Part shown: piece after piece, positions 1 through 9,008 of the stretch
Numbering within the stretch: position 1 is the first letter of the stretch
Layout: every line of letters starts with the position of its first letter
Assembly: GCA_038237645.1 (NCBI GenBank)
Contig: JBBRYN010000058.1
Span: forward strand, 1-23,083
Origin: QHCA01 sp038237645
Lineage (GTDB): Bacteria; Actinomycetota; Actinomycetes; Mycobacteriales; QHCA01
Length of the DNA stretch: 23,083 nucleotides
Direction: 5' to 3'
The notes under the pieces: generated by a model
What the model was told of the DNA's origin: nothing
Database searches by the model: none
The model's input: only the letters and a program-made list of their open reading frames with translations
Translations under genes and position numbers: made by a program

Positions 1-1632
<1,632 letters not shown>

Positions 1633-1638
1633 GATGCG

Positions 1639-1645
1639 TCCTTCC
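1639..1645 (-). promoter_or_regulatory. ribosome binding site deciding the TTG start of rpoB
   Basis: On the minus strand GGAAGGA lies 6 bases before the TTG at 1632. The in-frame ATG at 1662 has only a weak purine stretch (GAGGCGAAG) ahead of it. The spacing and sequence favour TTG. Confidence 0.7.
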
Positions 1646-1760
1646 AGACCTTGCAAAGACATGGACTTCGCCTCGTTGAAGCTGAACGTGAACCTGTTTG
1701 CGCGCAGCCCGAACGACCCGCGTCAAGCGGGCAACGAATCGGGGGACAACGCAAACTAGC

Positions 1761-1789
1761 AGTGTAGCCGTCAGGCCCACCGCTGTCGA
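1761..1789 (-). promoter_or_regulatory. sigma-70-type promoter for rpoB
   Basis: On the minus strand the -35 box TCGACA (1789-1784) and the -10 box TACACT (1766-1761) are separated by exactly 17 bases. This predicts a start of transcription near 1754 and a leader of about 120 bases. The whole gap between the last mce-associated gene and rpoB (1633-1867) holds this promoter, a small hairpin with stem CCCGC/GCGGG at 1717-1731, and no gene. I see no clear terminator for the upstream operon, so read-through into rpoB is possible. The promoter is inferred from sequence alone. Confidence 0.65.
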
Positions 1790-1867
1790 GGCGACCACTA
1801 GGACCGAGGTCATCTGCCCCAAAGGGTGACTCTCGGGAGACGATCCGTCAAGGCCAGATCGGGTGAA

Positions 1868-2641
1868 TCACAGGGCGTCGACCGCGGAGACCAGCCACGT
1901 GCCGTGGGTCTCGACCAGCGTCATGCGGACCCGGCTCTGGTCGGTCTTCGGCCCGGGGACCCTGGTGCTCGTGGTGGTCTGGTCCACGAACAGCAGGACC
2001 ACCACCCGGCTGGGGCTCGCCGAGACGACCGAGGCCGCCTTGACCGTGGCCTCGACCACGGCGTGGTATTGCACCGCCGTCGGCTTGACAACAGTGCTCG
2101 CGGTGTCGGCGTAGTCCTTGCCGAACGCGCCGGTGATGTCACGCTTGGCCCGGGCGATGTCGGCGTCGATGTGGCGGTAGTCGTAGGACAGGATCTGCTG
2201 TGCGTGGGAGCGGCCTGCTGCCAGCGCATCGTCGCGCGCGGCAGCCGTACGTCCGGTGCTCCAGGCGAGCCAGCCGAGCACCGCTGCCACCGCCGTCAGC
2301 ACTACGGCGGCGACGGCCAGCCCCGGCAACAGCAGTCGAGGGGCACCGCGCGCGGGCACCCCCGATACGGTCTTGGGCCGCGCGGCAGACGGTCCTGGGC
2401 GGGGGCGGAGCCGGCTGGGCTTGACGGTGGCGGCAGCACGGACAGCGCGGTCGGCGACCCCCGGGTCCGCGACGGCACGCTCCTCGACAGCCGGGTCCTC
2501 GACGACCGGATCATCGACGGGGCCGGCCGGGGCCGGCCGGGGGCCGGCCGCCGGGGGCCCGGTCTGGGACGGTCGCCGGCCCCGGGTGCCGGCGACCGGC
2601 CGGCGGCGAGGAGGCGGGGCAGCACGCGCAGAGCGGGGCAC
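1868..2641 (-). CDS. Mce-associated membrane protein (Mas), proline-rich N-terminus
   Basis: This 257-residue protein has a long Pro/Ala/Arg-rich and acidic N-terminal region (1-100), probably cytoplasmic, one membrane helix (about 102-126) and an extracytoplasmic domain. That domain begins with LSYDYRHIDADIARAK, a signature of Mce-associated proteins encoded after mceF in actinobacteria, which are thought to stabilise or assist the Mce transporter. It is paralogous to the gene just upstream, which shares the DYRH-D-D pattern and a Phe-x3-Tyr pair (F173, Y177) soon after it. The GTG start at 2641 has GGAAGGA five bases ahead. It is the last gene of the mce operon. The N-terminal region includes a run of GGCCGGCC repeats in the DNA (about 2520-2550). 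The exact function of the family is not settled. Confidence 0.85.
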   Translation of the reverse strand: MPRSARAAPPPRRRPVAGTRGRRPSQTGPPAAGPRPAPAGPVDDPVVEDPAVEERAVADPGVADRAVRAAATVKPSRLRPRPGPSAARPKTVSGVPARGAPRLLLPGLAVAAVVLTAVAAVLGWLAWSTGRTAAARDDALAAGRSHAQQILSYDYRHIDADIARAKRDITGAFGKDYADTASTVVKPTAVQYHAVVEATVKAASVVSASPSRVVVLLFVDQTTTSTRVPGPKTDQSRVRMTLVETHGTWLVSAVDAL

Positions 2642-2683
2642 GGGATCCTTCCCTTGTTGGGCTGGCTTAGTGGGCCGGTTCGG

Positions 2684-3190
2684 TCAGGCGACGAACTCCA
2701 GGCTGCTGGCACGCCAGCGGCTGCCTTGGCGGAGCATCTCCAGTTTCATTCGGTAGTGCCGCGGCTGGCCCTTCTGATCGGCCTTGTTCCGGACGGTGCT
2801 GTCCACGACGACGAGGATCGTCACCGAGTCAGGATCGCCAGAGACGACGCCGGACTCGAGGATGCTGCCGGTCGAGGTCACCTGGTTGGCCGTGACGACC
2901 CGCTTCACCTGCTCCGCGCCCTTGGCGTACTGGTCATGGAAGTCACCGGTGGCGCCGGCCAGCACGTTGGCCAGATCGGTGTCCAAGTGGCGATAGTCGA
3001 GGGTGACGAGGTTGACGGCTTCCAGCCGGGCGGCATGCATCGCCTGGGCCCGAGCGGTCACGGTCCGCTGCTCGGCCCGCACCCGCAACGCCAGCAGCGT
3101 CGTCGCGACCACCAGCAGCACCACCAGACCTAACAGCCCCACCGCCAGCCACGCCGGACCGGACCGCCGGGAAGCCGCGCGGTCGCTCAC
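2684..3190 (-). CDS. Mce-associated membrane protein (Mas), short form
   Basis: A 168-residue protein with a short charged N-terminus, one membrane helix (about 13-36) and an extracytoplasmic domain containing LVTLDYRHLDTDLANV and later TGDFHDQY. This is the pattern of Mce-associated membrane proteins and of its downstream paralogue. The family accompanies Mce lipid importers and is thought to act as an accessory subunit. The GTG start at 3190 is preceded by GGAGGA at a good distance, and a stop upstream in the same frame leaves no earlier start. It lies 74 bases after mceF and 42 bases before the second Mas gene, so all are likely on one transcript. Confidence 0.85.
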   Translation of the reverse strand: MSDRAASRRSGPAWLAVGLLGLVVLLVVATTLLALRVRAEQRTVTARAQAMHAARLEAVNLVTLDYRHLDTDLANVLAGATGDFHDQYAKGAEQVKRVVTANQVTSTGSILESGVVSGDPDSVTILVVVDSTVRNKADQKGQPRHYRMKLEMLRQGSRWRASSLEFVA

Positions 3191-3201
3191 GCAGTCCTCC
3201 T

Positions 3202-3260
3202 CGTCGTCGGGGTCACTGGATCGTCGGGGTCATTGGGTCGTCCGGCTCATTGGGTCGTCC
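3202..3260. repeat. 17-bp tandem repeat between mceF and the first Mas gene
   Basis: Units at 3202-3218, 3219-3235 and 3236-3252, with a partial fourth, share the core GTCGTCSGGSTCAYTG. The array fills most of the 74-base gap between mceF and the next gene and ends just before the ribosome site of that gene. It looks like slippage-generated simple repetition. No function can be read from it. Confidence 0.7.
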
Positions 3261-3264
3261 GCAG

Positions 3265-4533
3265 TCATCCGGTCAACGGGCCGATCAGCAGCCACTTCCA
3301 GGACTGGCTGCCCAGCAGTCGTTGCTGCCCGCCGGTGGACCCGATGGCACCGGCTCGGCCTGGATCGTATCCGCCGACCTGGCCGGCCTTCGGCACCGCG
3401 CCCGAGCCGGCCGCAGCCGGGCCACCGGAAACCGCGGGGGGAGCGCTCCCGCCGCCCGGTGGAGGCGCCTTGCGGGCACTGCGGACGCCGCTGCCTGCCG
3501 CCAACTCGGCCGACGTGCAGTTGGCCGGCGGGCTCGACCTCGTGTAGGCCTGCTTGCAGGCGCCCGGGTCGAAGTTGATCGCCAGCCCGAAGCGCGAGGT
3601 CCACCGGCCGAGTCGGGGGTCGTACTGCACGACGCTGAAACCGGCCGCGACCGAGACGGGATAGGTCACCAGGATCTGTTCGAGCCCGGCCAGCCGCCGT
3701 TCCTGGATGCTGCCGACCACGATCAGGTTGGCCAACAGCACACCGAGCGTCGGCTGGAGGCCGGTCAGCAGGCTCTGCAACTCCCACGCGGCTCCCGGCC
3801 CGTCGGCCAGCAGTCGCCGGAGATCGGGGTCACTGGTGCGGAGTTGCGCCGACAGGCTGGCCAGCCCGGCTGCCCACGCCTTGATGTCGGCGCTCGACGC
3901 GCTCTGGGTTTCCAGCACCGTCCGGCCGTCACGGAGCAGCGCCAGGGTCTGGGCGAGGTTGGCGTTGGCCGCACGCAGCAACGCGTCTCCGCTGTCGAGT
4001 AGGCGCTGCAGGTCGAGCCCGGTCCCCGACAACGCCTTGTCGAGCTCGTCCAGCACGGTGACCAGCGAATTGCGGTCGACCGAGTTGACGAGCTTGTCCA
4101 AGTTGAGCAGGAGGGTCTGCACGGGCAACGGGGTCGCCGTACGGCTGCGCGGGATGACACTGCCCGCGTGGAGGAAGGGACCACCGGTGGAGTTCGGCTG
4201 CAGGTCGACGAACTGCTCCCCGACAGCGGAGCGGTCGCTGACGACCGCCTGGGTGTCGGCCGGGATCTTGGTGTGGCTGTTGATCCGCAGGGCGACGAGG
4301 ACGCCGTCCCGGTGCAGGGTCAGCGGACCGACGTTGCCGATGGTCACTCCCCGGTAGGTGACCTGGGCGCCGGTGAAGATGCCGCCGGAGTCGGGGAAGT
4401 CGGCCTTGACGGTGTAGCTGTCCCGCACCAGCGATCCGCCGAGGCCGGCGTAGCGCAGCCCGACGTAAGCCACGCCGAGGACCGAGATGACCAGGAAGGC
4501 GATCACCTGGAGCCTGATCCGGCGGCCGATCAC
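3265..4533 (-). CDS. mceF: Mce family protein F
   Basis: The sixth Mce subunit of the operon, 422 residues. An N-terminal membrane anchor (about 7-27) is followed by an MlaD/Mce domain (about 40-112) with the TYRGVTIGNVG and VGEQFVDLQPN segments. A long helical region forms the rest of the periplasm-side tunnel. Mce proteins are thought to assemble as a hetero-hexamer carrying lipids through the envelope to the YrbE/Mkl transporter. The C-terminal 75 residues are a Gly/Pro/Ala-rich linker ending in the hydrophobic tail SWKWLLIGPLTG. The GTG start overlaps the mceE stop as GTGA. The F label rests on operon position. Confidence 0.93.
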   Translation of the reverse strand: MIGRRIRLQVIAFLVISVLGVAYVGLRYAGLGGSLVRDSYTVKADFPDSGGIFTGAQVTYRGVTIGNVGPLTLHRDGVLVALRINSHTKIPADTQAVVSDRSAVGEQFVDLQPNSTGGPFLHAGSVIPRSRTATPLPVQTLLLNLDKLVNSVDRNSLVTVLDELDKALSGTGLDLQRLLDSGDALLRAANANLAQTLALLRDGRTVLETQSASSADIKAWAAGLASLSAQLRTSDPDLRRLLADGPGAAWELQSLLTGLQPTLGVLLANLIVVGSIQERRLAGLEQILVTYPVSVAAGFSVVQYDPRLGRWTSRFGLAINFDPGACKQAYTRSSPPANCTSAELAAGSGVRSARKAPPPGGGSAPPAVSGGPAAAGSGAVPKAGQVGGYDPGRAGAIGSTGGQQRLLGSQSWKWLLIGPLTG

Positions 4534-5747
4534 CGCAGCCCCCCGAGGAGCAGGCCGAGCAGGTCGGCGGTGGGCGCGGGAGTGGGCGCGCCGGGCCGCT
4601 GGGTCCGGACAGGCCGACCCGGCAGCGCGGGTTGACCGGGCAGGGCGGGCCCGGTCGGCTGCCGTGCCGTGCCCGTCGCCACGGGCACCGGCACTCCCGG
4701 GGGCCGACCCGCCGGTGCGAGGTTGTCGATCAGCGTGGCCAGGGAGATGTCGACCGTCGCCGACAGCCGGGTGAAGTCGCCGGTCACGGCAGCGGGCATG
4801 TTGCGGGGGAAGGGGTAGGTGACCAGCAACTCCAGGGCACCCGGGAGGTTGGTACCGGCCGCGGCGAGATTGCCCAGGATCGGCTGCAGCTCCGTCAGGT
4901 TGGCGACCAGCTGGTCGCGGGTCGCCAGGATCACCCGGGTGCCCACCACGCCGAGCTTGGCGAGGGCGGCCAGCATCTTGGTGAACTGCTGCCGCTCCCC
5001 AGCCAGCACCTTCAGTCCCGGTCCCAGGTCGACCAGCGCCTTGGAGATCGTGCCGCGTTGCGCCGACAGCGTCGTCGTCAGCCGGTCGAGGCCGTTGATC
5101 GCCCGGACGATCTGCTGCTTCTGCCCGTCCAGCCCGCCGATGAAGGTGTTGAGCTGGTTGAGCAGGTCACGGACGGCCGGCTCGCGGCCGGTCAGTGCCC
5201 TGCTCACCTCGGAGTTGATGGTCTGCAGCTGGCTGAGGCCGCCACCGTTGAGCAGCAGGGACAGCGCGGAGAGGACCTCCTCGACCTCCGTGCTCCGGGT
5301 GGTCTGCGACAGCGAGATCACATCGCCGTTGCCGAGCGAGCCGACCGCCGCCGGCGGCCGGCAACCGGGCGCACCGGCGGGCGGGATGCAGGACGGTGCC
5401 GAGAGGGAAACAAATTTCTCGCCCAGCAGGCTGGTCTGCCGGATCGCCGCCTCGGCGTTGTCCGGCAGCTTGACGCTGTCCTTGATCCGCATGCGCACCC
5501 GGGCGGTGAAGCCCTTCAGGGTGATCCGCTCCACGCTCCCGACGGTCACGTCGTTGACCTTGACCGCCGACTGCGGGACGAGGTCGAGCACGTCGGCGAA
5601 CTCCGCCGTCACCCGGAAGACATGACGACCGGTGGCGGCCCCGCCGGGCAGCTGCACATCGCCGAGGTTGAAGCCGCAGCCGCCGAGCAGCAGGACCGGC
5701 ACCAGCAACGCGCTCAGCAGCACCTGCCGGCCGGCCGGCCGCGTCAT
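4530..5747 (-). CDS. mceE: Mce family lipoprotein E
   Basis: A 405-residue Mce protein with a lipoprotein signal peptide. Its hydrophobic segment ends in LLLGGC, so Cys24 would be lipidated. The Mce domain (about 43-118) includes VKVNDVTVGSVERI and SLLGEKFVSLSAP. The helical region follows, ending near LVTYPFPRNMP, a segment conserved in Mce proteins. After that comes a Pro-rich tail (about residues 350-405). In actinobacterial mce operons the fifth gene is typically the lipoprotein (LprK-like), which fits here. The start is ATG at 5747, overlapping the mceD stop as ATGA. The frame stays open upstream as far as 7169, but that part is a shadow of mceD. Confidence 0.94.
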   Translation of the reverse strand: MTRPAGRQVLLSALLVPVLLLGGCGFNLGDVQLPGGAATGRHVFRVTAEFADVLDLVPQSAVKVNDVTVGSVERITLKGFTARVRMRIKDSVKLPDNAEAAIRQTSLLGEKFVSLSAPSCIPPAGAPGCRPPAAVGSLGNGDVISLSQTTRSTEVEEVLSALSLLLNGGGLSQLQTINSEVSRALTGREPAVRDLLNQLNTFIGGLDGQKQQIVRAINGLDRLTTTLSAQRGTISKALVDLGPGLKVLAGERQQFTKMLAALAKLGVVGTRVILATRDQLVANLTELQPILGNLAAAGTNLPGALELLVTYPFPRNMPAAVTGDFTRLSATVDISLATLIDNLAPAGRPPGVPVPVATGTARQPTGPALPGQPALPGRPVRTQRPGAPTPAPTADLLGLLLGGLR

Positions 5748-7015
5748 CGCAGCACCTTCAGGATCCCGCCGAGGGTCTTGTCCAGAGTCGCAGCCGGCTG
5801 CGGCGACGACCCGGTTGGACCGGTGGCCCCGCCGGGCGGACTCCCGGGTGCTCCCGGGGCCGGCGGCAGGGTGCCCCTGAGCAGCGGGACCTGCACCGGG
5901 AGGGTTGCGCCGCCGGCGGAGTCGCGGACCTGCTGGATCAGCGCGACCAGGGCGGCGGGAGTGAGCGAGGCGCAGTTTATCCGCGGCAGCTTCAGCGACT
6001 GGAGCACCGCTGGGTCCTTGCTGAGCAGCTGGCACAGCACCCTGTCGAGCCCGAGGCCCAGAGCCAGGGGGTTGTCCCGGGTGTCGAGGGTGCCGGCGGA
6101 GGGGTTGTAGGCCAGGTGCAGGTTGCCGAGGGCCACCGGAGCCTGGTCGAGGAACGTCGTCAGCGCCGCCTTCTGCTGCACGAGCACGCCGGTGATCTCG
6201 GCCAATCCGGCGACGTTCGACGTCAGGTCGGCCTTGTTGTCCTTGACGAACTTGGCGATCACCGCCAAGGCGATCGAGAGGTTGCGCAGCGCGGCGGCCA
6301 GCTCGGCCTTCTCCCCCGCGAGCTGGGTCGACACCGCCGCGAGGTTGGTGTTGAAGGTGCGTACCTGCTGGTCGTTGCGGGCCAGCGAGGTGGTGAACTG
6401 CTGCAGGTTGCGGACTGTGCCGAACAGGTCGCCGCGGTTGTCGCGCAGCGTCTGGACGGCCAGCGAGAAGTCGTGCACGGTGGCGTGGACCTGCTGGCCC
6501 TCGCCGCCCAGATTGGCCGCGCCCACCTGGAGCAGCCGGCTCAACGCCCCGTTGGCGTTGGCACCCTGCGGGCCGAGCGCGACGTTGAGGTCGTTGACGT
6601 TGCGGTAGATGTCGTCGAGCTCGGCCGGGGTGGCGGTGCGCTCCACCGGGATGTCGGCCCCGTCGGTCAGCTTGGCGCCGCCGCGGTAGACCGGGGCCAG
6701 TTGGACGTACCGGTCGCTGACCACCGAAGGCGGGACGACGACCGCGCTGGCATCGGCGGGCACCGGGTACTTGCGGTCGAACTCCATGTCGACCCGGACG
6801 GTGCGGCCCTGCGGCGTGACCTTGGTGATTCGGCCGATCGCCACGCCCAGCACGCGTACCTCCGACCCCTGGTAGATGCCGACCGCGTGACTGAAGTGCG
6901 CGGTCACATGCACCTGGGGCCGGCGGAGCTGGGGCAGGATCAGGACGGCAGCCACCACGATCAGCACGACGATGGCTGCGCCGAGCAGGCGCGCACCGAT
7001 AACGGAGAGCCTCAT
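5744..7015 (-). CDS. mceD: Mce family protein D
   Basis: A 423-residue Mce protein with an N-terminal membrane helix (about 8-28). Its Mce domain (about 34-110) holds GSEVRVLGVAIGRITKV and SDRYVQLAPVYRGG. A long coiled helical region follows, then a Pro/Gly-rich C-terminus. I chose the ATG at 7015 (MRLSVIGARLLG) because it puts the membrane helix at the N-terminus and overlaps the mceC stop as ATGA; the open frame extends upstream only within mceC. The gene lies in the middle of six mce genes and is inferred to be one subunit of the hexameric lipid tunnel. The substrate cannot be told from sequence. Confidence 0.94.
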   Translation of the reverse strand: MRLSVIGARLLGAAIVVLIVVAAVLILPQLRRPQVHVTAHFSHAVGIYQGSEVRVLGVAIGRITKVTPQGRTVRVDMEFDRKYPVPADASAVVVPPSVVSDRYVQLAPVYRGGAKLTDGADIPVERTATPAELDDIYRNVNDLNVALGPQGANANGALSRLLQVGAANLGGEGQQVHATVHDFSLAVQTLRDNRGDLFGTVRNLQQFTTSLARNDQQVRTFNTNLAAVSTQLAGEKAELAAALRNLSIALAVIAKFVKDNKADLTSNVAGLAEITGVLVQQKAALTTFLDQAPVALGNLHLAYNPSAGTLDTRDNPLALGLGLDRVLCQLLSKDPAVLQSLKLPRINCASLTPAALVALIQQVRDSAGGATLPVQVPLLRGTLPPAPGAPGSPPGGATGPTGSSPQPAATLDKTLGGILKVLR

Positions 7016-8001
7016 TGGCACAGACCTCCCGGCGGGAGGGTGCCGCCGACGACCGGCCCGCAAAGGTTGGCGATGTAGGTGTCGAACCATCGCCCGTTGC
7101 CGAGCACGTTGGTGAATCCCCGGACGAACGGCGCGAGCAGCGCGATGCCCTTGGCGAGGCTCGCCTCATTGCGCTTCAGGACGCCGACCACGCCGGCCAG
7201 TTGCTGCAGCGCCGGCCTCAGCTGGGCCTGGTTGTCCTGGACCAGACCGATCAGCTGCGTCGAGAGCGCCGAGGTGCTGACCAGCAGCCGGTGGATGGCG
7301 GCGCGGCGGTTGCGCACCTCGATCAGCAGCAGGTTGCCGTCACGCACCAGCCGGACGAACTCCGCATCCCGCTCCGCCAGCACCGTGGTCACACCGTTGG
7401 CGTGCTGCAGCAGGCTCCGCAGTGCGGCATCCCGGGACGAGATGGTCTTCGACAGCCGGGACAGGCCGGCCAGGGAGGAGCGCACCTGCGCCGGTGAGTC
7501 CTTGAAGGTGCCGGAGATCGCGTCGAAGGCCTGCGCCAGCTTCACCGTGTCGATCTTCTCGACGGTCTGCGACAACCCGCCGACCGCCTGGAGCACGTCG
7601 AAGGGCGACGCCGTGCGCGACAGCGGGATCTCGCTGTGCGGCCTGAGCTCACCGCCGCCGGCGGGATCGATCGCGAGGTACTTCTGACCCAGCACGGTCC
7701 GGATCCGGATCGAGGCAAACGGCCTGCCGCCGAGGGAGACCCCGTGGTCGACCCGGAAGTCGATGCGTACGTGATCGCCTTCCAGGCCGATGCCGGTCAC
7801 CCTGCCGACCTTGACCCCGGCGACACGCACTTCGGCCTCGGGCTTGAGGCCGGCCCCCTCCCGGAATGCCGCGGCATAGTCGGTGCCGCCGCCGATGAAC
7901 GGCAGCCGGTCGGCGTTGAAGGCGGCCAGCAGCATGAGCAACAGCAGCAGGCAGCCGACAAAACCGATGACGACGGGGTTGCGGTGCCGGAAGGGCTTCA
8001 T
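7012..8001 (-). CDS. mceC: Mce family protein C
   Basis: A 329-residue Mce protein. A basic N-terminus and one membrane helix (about 10-28) are followed by an Mce domain (about 40-113) with AEVRVAGVKVGRVTGI and VLGQKYLAIDPAG. The helical domain continues to a short C-terminus containing the segment GNGRWFDTYIANLCG, which resembles the GSWF segment near the end of MceB. It lacks the long Pro-rich tail of MceA and MceE. The ATG at 8001 overlaps the mceB stop as ATGA. Its role as a lipid-channel subunit is inferred from the family and the operon. Confidence 0.94.
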   Translation of the reverse strand: MKPFRHRNPVVIGFVGCLLLLLMLLAAFNADRLPFIGGGTDYAAAFREGAGLKPEAEVRVAGVKVGRVTGIGLEGDHVRIDFRVDHGVSLGGRPFASIRIRTVLGQKYLAIDPAGGGELRPHSEIPLSRTASPFDVLQAVGGLSQTVEKIDTVKLAQAFDAISGTFKDSPAQVRSSLAGLSRLSKTISSRDAALRSLLQHANGVTTVLAERDAEFVRLVRDGNLLLIEVRNRRAAIHRLLVSTSALSTQLIGLVQDNQAQLRPALQQLAGVVGVLKRNEASLAKGIALLAPFVRGFTNVLGNGRWFDTYIANLCGPVVGGTLPPGGLCQ

Positions 8002-9008
8002 CGGGCGGCACACCTTCCGGTGTCGGGGTTGGGCGCGCTCACCCGGAACGGCAACCCGACGAGGTCCAGATCGCAGAGGTAGAAGTTGAACCACGAACCG
8101 TACGACGCGGTGCGGGTGATCGTGCTCAGCTTGCCCGGCAGCCGTTTCAGGACGCCCTCGACGATCGCCTGGCTGTCGTTGAGCGTCTTCGACACCGCGT
8201 ACAGCCGGTTGACGTCGGTCCGGATCGCGGGCCGGGCGGCCGAGACGAGCCCGGCGGTCGAGTCGGTCAGGTCGGAGATGCTCTGCAGCGAGGCGCCGAT
8301 CACCTGGCGGTCCTGGGACAGCCCGGAGACGAACCGCTGCAACTGCACGATGAGATCGGACAACTCGGTGTCGCGCTGGTTGATCGTGCCGAGCACGTTG
8401 TTGAGGTTGGTGATCACCCGTCCGATGACCTGGTCGCGGTCGGCCAGCGTGTTGGTGAGCGAGGCGGTCCTGGCCAGCAAGGTGTTGACGGTGCCCCCCT
8501 CGCCCTGCAAGGTCTTGATCACCGCGAGGGCGAAGCTGTTGACGTCCTTCGGGCTCAGCGCCTGGAACAGCGGCTTGAAGCCGTTGAACAGGACGGTCAG
8601 GTCGAGCGCCGGCTGGGTCTGAGCCAGCGGGATCACCTGCTGCGGAGCCAGCCGGGTGTCGGCGCCGGGGCCCTCGGCCAGGGCGAGGTAGCGCTGGCCG
8701 ACCAGGTTGCGATAGCGGATCCGCACCAGGGTGTGGGTCGAGAGCCGCTGCTCCTTGGCGACCGAGAACGTCACCTCGGCAACGCTGCGGCGCACCAGCC
8801 TGACCCGCTCGACCGAGCCGACCTTGACCCCGGCGATCCGCACGTCGTCACCGGCGAGCAGGCCGGTGACGTCGGTGAACTCGGCCCGGTAGCTGACCCG
8901 GCTGCCGAAGCCGACCGCGGCGATCGTCGTCGCGAGCAGCGCGGTCAGCGCGATGGTGATCACGGCGAACAGCGACAGCTTCAGCAGCGGCGCGGCGAAG
9001 CCTCTCAT
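7998..9008 (-). CDS. mceB: Mce family protein B
   Basis: A 336-residue Mce protein with an N-terminal membrane helix (about 8-33). The Mce domain (about 38-113) contains DDVRIAGVKVGSVERVRL and NLVGQRYLALAEGP. A helical domain follows, ending in YGSWFNFYLCDLDLVGLP, a segment conserved in MceB/MceC-type proteins, then a short tail with a second Cys. Start ATG at 9008 overlaps the mceA stop as ATGA. There is no disruption and the length is normal for the family. Confidence 0.95.
   Translation of the reverse strand: MRGFAAPLLKLSLFAVITIALTALLATTIAAVGFGSRVSYRAEFTDVTGLLAGDDVRIAGVKVGSVERVRLVRRSVAEVTFSVAKEQRLSTHTLVRIRYRNLVGQRYLALAEGPGADTRLAPQQVIPLAQTQPALDLTVLFNGFKPLFQALSPKDVNSFALAVIKTLQGEGGTVNTLLARTASLTNTLADRDQVIGRVITNLNNVLGTINQRDTELSDLIVQLQRFVSGLSQDRQVIGASLQSISDLTDSTAGLVSAARPAIRTDVNRLYAVSKTLNDSQAIVEGVLKRLPGKLSTITRTASYGSWFNFYLCDLDLVGLPFRVSAPNPDTGRCAAR

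Noticed and set aside
2520..2550. GGCCGGCC run in the Mas gene as a recombination or regulatory site
   Set aside because: It lies within the coding sequence of a Pro/Ala/Gly-rich segment and is explained by codon composition.
1826..3133. Plus-strand open frame across the two Mas genes
   Set aside because: Runs across two good minus-strand genes and the gap between them; composition is typical of a shadow frame.
4530..7169. An 879-residue version of MceE
   Set aside because: The extra N-terminal part lies within mceD in another frame; the real start at 5747 gives a lipoprotein signal peptide and an ATGA overlap.
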